Of a DNA stretch of 64,000 nt, positions 57,456 to 64,000 are shown in pieces (the stretch's first letter is position 1; the number at the start of each line of letters is the position of its first letter). Below the pieces are notes generated by a model, which worked only from the letters and a program-made list of their open reading frames with translations, had not been told where the DNA came from and made no database searches. Origin of the DNA: Patiria pectinifera (lineage: Eukaryota; Echinodermata; Asteroidea; Valvatida; Asterinidae); contig CM057141.1 in the NCBI GenBank assembly GCA_029964075.1, positions 3,100,001-3,164,000 of the forward strand, in the 5' to 3' direction. The position numbers and the translations under genes were made by a program.

Positions 57456-59290
57456 TCCGCATCACTTCTGTAAAATGTAGTCGATGCAGTAAAATAGTCC
57501 AAATATTTTAACGTTCAAATATTCATTTCTTCAATGGATGCCAATTATTGAAGACAAATACATAATTTGAAACGCTTAAACACAAATATGTATTGTAATC
57601 ATGTTATATTTCTCAAGGATGGCTAAGTAATCCATGGTAAAACAACGCGGAGTAATACGCACGAAAAATAGATGACGTCTTGCTCGTCATTTTGTGGGAG
57701 GAGACACAACCACGGCTTTCTGGCAGTAAGCCAATCAGCTGCTAGTGATTCAGTGGCTGGGATGGGCCACGGCTTCGGTGTGTAAAGCACTTCCGGGTGC
57801 GCCATTCCGTCTGTTGCTGAAACCGCAACACCGGTGGTGTCACATGGCGTTTCCTGATTCTTTGGACCTTTAAAATTATAAAATTATACAATAATAAGCC
57901 CCAAGTTTTGTTCGAATTCACATCGTTTGCTTGGTTCTAAAGTGTTGGTGAAGGTTTTTGTTTCTTCTGATGGCTTTGAAAAAATGCATAAATAAAGAAA
58001 TATTAAAAAAGACCTGATCGGGCACTTCAAATCCGCAAATTCTTGTTCATTTACTCTAAACAAATGTTCTTCAATACAAAGTTTTTTCCCGAAAATCTGG
58101 AAAGTGTTTTGGCTGGAGGAATGTTGACCCGGCCCATGTAAAAAAAAACCCTCCTGATTGAGTATTCCTTTCGGGATCCACTCTTCCTCAAAGTTAGTGA
58201 TAGATTACATGCTATTTGGAGTGCAACGAACATCATCGACACGAATGCTCACTTTGGACAAAATAAACCACATGTGGAGATACATGGGAAACACGTGGCG
58301 TACACGTTGATGATTAGTGCTCTTGTTTACTTTCGAGTAAGACTAGACTAGTACATGTATAGTAGTAGACATTATTGTACGTGGCCGGTCATGCCATTTT
58401 TTTTGGGGGGGGGTATTTTTTGGGGGGGGGGCGAGGTCGGGTAGGGGAGCTGAGTAGTTGGGCCAAATAAAAAAGTCTTTTGCCCCCCTCAAATTAAAAA
58501 AAAAGGAAGGAGGAGGCCCTTTTTTATGGCCGCCCGATCGGGCTGCGTATGTTTTTTTCTGCAGCAAACCTCGTATTCTTACCAATCACATCACGCACGC
58601 TAACATGAATATTTACCACACTGTATGGATTGGATGGAAGACACTTTGCATGCTTTAGTTCTCGTCTGAGTGCAATAGTGTGACGTCATTGTTATTTTCT
58701 TATTAATAAACATCGAACTATAATAATCATGATCCAGGATGATGTGCGCTGCAAACAAAAACACCGCGGCCATTTTAAAAATTAGAATGGTCGGCGCTTG
58801 GACTCGGGAAATGACATAGTAGTTAGTACAGACAAGGGGCCAAACTGATGTCACTGTTTAAAATTTATCACTTGTTTCATGTTCGGGTTTTTTTTTACAA
58901 AAAAAAGGGAGGCGGCCTCCAAAATGGAAGAGCCAAGGGCGGGGACGCTAAAAATTCGTTGTTTTTTTTGGCCCCGGGGTCCTCAAATAATTTTAACCGC
59001 GAGCTCTCCATGCCAATGATTTGTTTTTACTGACGAGTGGAGTATGTTTATTGTTGTTTTTTTTGGCAAAAGCTTTTCTCTTTTTCGAGATACATTTCAT
59101 TCAATGCGAGTAGTTTAGTTTTGTTTAGGAACGTCCTCTCGCTACCATCCGATTCCTCATGATGATACCCCGCCCCAATCCGCGCCTGCATCATATCACC
59201 ATCCCATAGGCGTTTTCCATTCAAATGCCCTTTTTTTCACAAGCACTTACCCCACCCCCCCGTGCCTTTTTTAACAAGTGCCCTTTTTTC
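57456..59290. other. Intergenic region between RBL and the HSF-like gene
   Basis: I see no supported gene. Homopolymer-rich segments (G and T runs) lie at 58398-58440 and 58885-58970. Short A/G-rich blocks near 58500 and 58910 are probably decayed repeats. Confidence 0.4.
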
Positions 59291-59299
59291 TGAACAAGT

Positions 59300-60175
59300 G
59301 CCCTTTTTAAAAAACACTTTTGTGCCATCGGCTGCTCCGGGTGCCTTTTTTAATTTCATGCACGTGTCGCCCTGAAAAGCGACATGTATTGTCCGTTGCG
59401 TTTATGGTTAGAGTGGATAATCGTCGGTTTTGAACAGCGCCCCCATCGACAGATGGTATCAGACCCCCCCCCCCCCACCCCTCCCGGTCCTCCGATGTTC
59501 TCGCAGACTAAATCCCCGCCACCAATAACTTTGGATCATTCGAAATACGGAGCAGTTGATGGACCGGGAACCAATAGGTCAGGGCCTATCTCTCCTTTTG
59601 TGCACGGAGCCCATTTGTAGGCCATTGGTGGCCAAAAGGCCGTATCAGGAGGTTCGTCTTAACTTTTTGGTGTCAGCTTGCAATAAGGTCAGCTTTACTA
59701 ATTCGATAGTGCTGACTCTGAATCTGGTTGTTCACAATGGCTTAAATTGCACACTAACGTTATGATTATTCAATTCAATTCAATTCAAGAAAACATTTAT
59801 TCCATACTCCTTTAGAGAATACATCCATCAATAAAAAAGAAATCTGGTAAATAACAAGATAACAAAACCAATAAATATGTCTCAAAAAAAAAAGAAGATT
59901 AATACCAGTAAGATACGCTATGAAGAAATGTTAAACTTATTTCGATTTATGTACAAAAGAAACTAAGGAGTATGGGGCTGTTTAAATAAGCCGACGTTTG
60001 GGGGGGGGGGGAAGCTGGTGGGGGCGCTGTTCAAAACCGACGATTATGCACACTAACCATAGGTTCTTTATGTCTATGACACTAACGGACAAATATGGCG
60101 CTTTTCAGGTCAATACATGCGTGAAATTCAAAAAAGGAATCCGGAACGGCCAATGGCACAAAAAAGGCACCACTT
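59300..60175. repeat. Foldback/TIR element of about 0.9 kb upstream of the HSF-like gene
   Basis: The left arm (about 59300-59460) has TTTGTGCCATCGGCTGCTCC, TTTCATGCACG, CCTGAAAAGCG and ATAATCGTCGGTTTTGAACA. The same order recurs inverted at about 60020-60175 (TGTTCAAAACCGACGATTAT, CGCTTTTCAGG, CATGCGTGAAATTC, GGCACAAAAAAGG). No coding potential is seen between the arms. Confidence 0.75.
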
Positions 60176-60289
60176 CTATTTTAGAATTCAAATTGTCAGG
60201 AAAAAATTGTATTTTTTTTTTTTTTATAGAAAAGAGCATGGTGAATGCCCTGGATCGTGTACGAATGCAGTAGCTGCGTGCGGCGTATG

Positions 60290-60612
60290 TACGCGTTCCA
60301 TACTTCACTCTACGGTCGCGATCGCACTATCGCGCGGAGGTGCAGCTCATCCGGATCCGGCACGGCGCGGGGCGCGGGCGCGGGACACAGCGCGCGGTAC
60401 GTACGGGAGTACGAACGGCGTGCGGCTGGACGACGCGTCCATTAACTCCAGATGCGTACGTGCGCGTGCGGACGTACGTACGTAAGTGTGTGTGTGCGTA
60501 GCGCGTGATCAATTCACACAGCGAAGTTTGGGTTTGAATTTTCAGAACGTTTTGTGGCGCACACACGTACTGATTGTTCTTGCGTTTCATTCAGAAATTC
60601 TTATCGACTGTC
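60290..60612 (+). promoter_or_regulatory. CpG-rich promoter/5' UTR region of the HSF-like gene
   Basis: CG and TACG-rich sequence lies at 60300-60490. It ends in a possible splice donor (GTAC|GTAAGT near 60481), with an acceptor-like TTTCATTCAG at 60585-60594, 18 bp before the ATG. A 5' UTR intron of about 110 bp is plausible but unproven. No TATA box was seen. Confidence 0.4.
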
Positions 60613-63003
60613 ATGAGTTGTTCTAATTCTTCGAGCATGGGCACTGTTTCGTGTCCAATAAACTCGAACACTTTCCCTGGAAAGTTGTGGAAGCTTGTGA
60701 ATGGCGGACGGTTTCAGTCCATTGGTTGGAGCAATGGCGGAAGCTGCATAGCAATAAACGGCACAACCTTCAAAAATGAGGTTCTCTACAACGACGAATT
60801 CAGCGTCTTCAAAACTCAAAACTTTTCTAGTTTTGTACGACAGCTCAATCTCTATGGGTTCCGTAAACTGGCTGCGGTGTCCTCAAAGGACAGCATGTCC
60901 GGAGAGGACATTCATCACTTCCAGAATCCGTACTTCAACCGCAGTCGACCAGAGTTGTTGGGCCACGTTCGTCGGGCAAGTAGCCGCCGTCGAGGCGGCA
61001 GCGAGAACGCCGAGAACTCCTACTACACGACAACACCGTATCGCTTCGGTCCAGGCTGTTCTTCCAAGGGTTATCCGCAGACTCTGTTCCACCATCAAGG
61101 GGTCACCTATGCTCCAATCAAGCATGCCTCGCATTCCGAACCTCTCCAGGATATCAACAATCGTTTCAATCCGTACTTCCGACCGAACTCCTTTGGCTTC
61201 GGTCCAGCCGCGGCGGGCCAGCAGTGCTTCAGCCGTGGGTGGGGAGCCGGCGGAGGTGTGCAGGGGCTCACGCTGGTAGCCAACACAGCCAGCGGTTCAC
61301 TCACAGCTACTTGCCCATCAGAACCTCGGCTTGTCGATTTCCCATCCTTGTACAACCAACAAGGACAGCTGAGGAAATTTGTTGTGATACAGGAAGACAT
61401 TGGCCACGTCTTTCAGGGGTCAAATGGAGGTGAGTTTGGCTAAGCCCCTTTAGGCTAATTAAGGCGGAGTGCAGTTTTTGAAGATTAAGTCATAACATAT
61501 AGTTCCTTCCCCAGAATGTTCAGAATCACAGGCTAACTGCCAGCTTTAATTCTTGGCCTAGGCCAACATTTGTACAATTCCATTGCATTGGCTCTTCAAA
61601 CTCAGTTTAGGCCAAGCCTACTCTAGGCCTATAAATTTTAGCCTGACCATAGCATAGTGACCAACTGCTTTGCAGATAAAAAGAAAGAATCCTTCAAAGT
61701 GGCTCTTGCATGTTGACCTAAAATGACATTTGGATACATTCAACACCGCTAGTACTAGCTAACTCTAAGGCCAAAAGAACTTGTATGAGAGCCTTAATTG
61801 ATCTTATTCTGCACCTAGTTTTTGTAAAAAGTGCCTGTATTAATTTTTGTATATTTTCCCACAGCAGGCTTTTCACTGCCAAGAAGAGACAACCTGTTGC
61901 TGTCCAACAGCTGTGACCCTATGATGTGTGCTGTTCCCCAACCCAGCCCACCTCAACAGGCACCTCCTCAAACCTTCATTCTCTCCCCACCACAAGCGCT
62001 CCAGAGCCAGGTGCTGACCCAGTACCCAGGAACATCGGGACCAGCCTTCCAATCTACTCCTCCACAAATTGCTTCTTGCCAAGGGGTGCCACCTCCTGAT
62101 GAGAGATCATCGCCGAAGGTCTACACTGAGCTATTGCCTATGACATCTGCCAAGAAGTGTGATTCGAATCTGGTAGGCCTGTAGACTTATGCAAGTGGAA
62201 ACCAAATTTATTTTAGTCATCACAACAACATTTTTGGACACTGTGACCAAGTTCCTTGCCTTAATGAATTTCAGTGCTGTGTTATGTAAGCTGTGTAAAA
62301 TTCTGCATGTTATGAAAAAGGCTGCGATTGGAATTGGAATCATTTGCCTGGCTATCAGTCATCATGGCAAGACCTCAGTTTAAGGCTCAAGGGCAAATGA
62401 TTCTACTCCCAAATTAACCACATAATCATTGTTCACAACATTTGGGGTTTAGGCCAAGCATAAGGAATATCTGCTCAATCAACAATTTTCAAAAATGACT
62501 TCATGGTTTTGTAGTTATTTTGAAAATAGTCAGATGGACTCCTTTTTTGGGGACATACTGTAGTGAGGAAACAGTTCCCGTATGTATTACAATTTTGAGA
62601 TTTGTTGTAGTCTAATACTGTGTATGGATCACAAGTACATCACAAGTCCAATCAAAGGTAATTAACTACAAGTCCATTCAGAAGTCCAGTCACAAGTAAC
62701 AGGGGATGAGCAATAACAAAGAAATACTGTTGCAAGTCACAGTTACTTGAATAACTTGCGGGTTGGCATGGGATTGGATGACTTGTGATGGACATACTAC
62801 TTATGATCAATCACTAGTACCCCGAACACAACACTGTCACTTGTATACAATTCAAACTTAAAATTGAAGTTTCATTTCTCTCTTTTCTACCTCAGCTGGC
62901 CAACAAAGTGGCGACAACCCTTCCCATCACAGCCAGTTGTGGAAGCATCGGAGCTTTGTCTAGTATCAACAATAACAAAGTGTCTTCATTGTCTGCAACT
63001 TAA
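60613..63003 (+). CDS. HSF5: HSF5-like heat shock factor family protein, 3 coding exons
   Basis: Exons: 60613-61429, 61865-62172, 62896-63003; phases 1 and 0 join, giving 410 aa. The DNA-binding domain occupies about residues 20-119: FPGKLWKLVNGGRF, FKTQNFSSFVRQLNLYGFRK (recognition helix) and HHFQNPYFNRSRPELLGHV. The FKT.NF.SF.RQLNLYGFRK pattern and the HHF..P.F block resemble HSF5 more than HSF1/2. No HR-A/B leucine-zipper coiled coil follows, also as in HSF5. The middle is Gly/Tyr/Arg-rich and exon 2 is Pro/Gln-rich. Vertebrate HSF5 acts in spermatogenesis; the role here is inference. The frame is open upstream only to a TTG, so the ATG at 60613 is chosen. Exon 2 could instead read through to a TAG at 62182-62184. 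Exon 2 has a CAGCAG acceptor. Confidence 0.82.
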
Positions 63004-64000
63004 GCAGTTAAAGTTCAAGAGAGTTGAATATACAAAAATGTCCAACCCTACAAGAGATATGTTTTTCATCTTTGAGGATTTAACTTGTTAACTTGTATTT
63101 AAATGAATATCATTTTATTTTTTTAAAATAGCTTTAATATGATTTTAATTTTCAAACAAGGTGTTGTATGAAAAATTAAAAACATGTAAGTAATTATATT
63201 AATTTAAATTTCTTTAGATTTTATGTAACTCTTCCAATAAAAACTAGTTAAGACCTGAATACCGTTGCAGAGATACTATTTGGACAGACTAATTCTAGAT
63301 GACATTTTATGAAAAATTTAAAAAAAAATCATTGCCTTTTGTTGTTTCCTCATTATTAAAAAAAAAGAGTAGGCCTGATTTAGTTTAAAATTAGTCATTT
63401 CATTTGGTTTGAGTTTGGCATGATATAAGTAGCATGTATCATAGATACATGTATCTGGGACTACATGTATTTGGAAGTAGGGAACATAGTGACCTTGAAT
63501 AGAGACCTGACTGAATTAATGTAACTTGTAATGTGGTCTCTAGTCAGATATTTCTTTTTATTGGTTCTTTCTTCTTCACATTCATATCCTTTAAAGAAAT
63601 ATTTTGTTATATTTCTCCACAAACACCCTAGAATTTCACACAAAAAAACCTAATAAAGAGAAAAGGTTTACCAAGTAATTTATAACATTTCGAATTCCAG
63701 AAAAGGGGACAAACGTGGAGAGTTGGTTGTCAATTCAATTTTCATTGTTCAAATCGTTCATTGTTATTATATTAAAAAAAACATAATACAATCTTGTTCT
63801 ATTGGTTTTCTGTTGAACATCTGTTTGTTTTTGCATCTGAATGGGAAGGAGTGCGGTGCAGTCCTGTATATCATTTGCCTTTCAGGCATTTTGTTCGTTT
63901 CCAATAACATCATTCAAAGTCCCAAAAGAATATTGAAAACTTAACCTGTTGAAGTTTCAGCTCATTAGATATTTCACTTTCTGAGAAAACTGAAGAAAAA
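63004..64000. other. 3' UTR and right flank of the HSF-like gene
   Basis: AATAAA at 63236-63241 is the likely polyadenylation signal, 233 bases after the stop. The rest is AT-rich with no gene seen. The last 117 bp or so (from about 63884, with CTGTTGAAGTTTCAGCT) are the start of a repeat related to 36773-37308 and run off the window. Confidence 0.5.
63236..63241 (+). promoter_or_regulatory. Polyadenylation signal of the HSF-like gene
   Basis: A canonical AATAAA lies 233 bases downstream of the TAA at 63001-63003. It supports 62896-63003 as the last coding exon. Confidence 0.5.

Noticed and set aside
61865..62184. Ending the HSF-like gene at the TAG in exon 2
   Set aside because: Possible, but a good donor (CTG|GTAGGC) precedes it, and an in-phase exon with stop and a following AATAAA lies at 62896-63003.

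Overview
This is a eukaryotic, animal-type window: genes are split by GT-AG introns, TATA-less GC-rich promoters precede them, and transposon debris fills most of the rest. The palindrome TAGGCCTA, the many ACATGTA words and the MITE/SINE mixture suggest an echinoderm or other ambulacrarian. That assignment is inference and rests on sequence style, not on a marker gene.

Four genuine protein-coding genes can be assembled. (1) A VAT1-type quinone-oxidoreductase-like gene lies on the minus strand (23041 down to 5598, 8 coding exons, 396 aa). (2) POMGNT2, a protein O-mannose beta-1,4-N-acetylglucosaminyltransferase, lies on the plus strand as one uninterrupted coding exon (25468-27225, 585 aa). 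(3) A p107/p130-type retinoblastoma-like gene lies on the minus strand (57364 down to 34575, 20 coding exons, 1131 aa). All its exon phases join, and an E2F-like site and a YY1-like site sit at its start. (4) An HSF5-like heat-shock-factor-family gene lies on the plus strand (60613-63003, 3 coding exons, 410 aa). The genes form two head-to-head pairs (VAT1/POMGNT2 and RBL/HSF). No functional link between the four is evident.

The most unusual part is mobile. At 966-4830 lies a complete 3.9-kb DNA transposon with 15-bp perfect terminal inverted repeats and a perfect 8-bp target duplication. Two inward-facing subterminal arrays carry 8 and 12 copies of a 12-bp palindrome. Inside is a spliced, twice-frameshifted DDE integrase-core gene. 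A 0.3-kb internally deleted relative sits at 20908-21199. A second TIR-bounded element (27866-32185) is filled with about 21 copies of a 188-bp unit. The RBL introns carry many TTAA-flanked MITEs, foldback elements and tRNA-derived SINEs. They include an inverted MITE pair around exon 15, a decoy splice acceptor made by a 75-bp duplication at exon 18, and an A-B-A duplication whose B segment matches DNA 3.3 kb away.

Layout: 1-965 no gene; 966-4830 transposon; 5508-23041 VAT1; 23042-25467 intergenic; 25468-27344 POMGNT2; 27866-32185 satellite-bearing element; 32186-34574 AT-rich intergenic or RBL 3' UTR; 34575-57364 RBL; 57365-60612 intergenic with a large foldback element; 60613-63241 HSF-like gene; 63242-64000 no gene. 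Exon calls were made by eye from splice signals, reading-frame continuity and remembered family sequence, with no database search.
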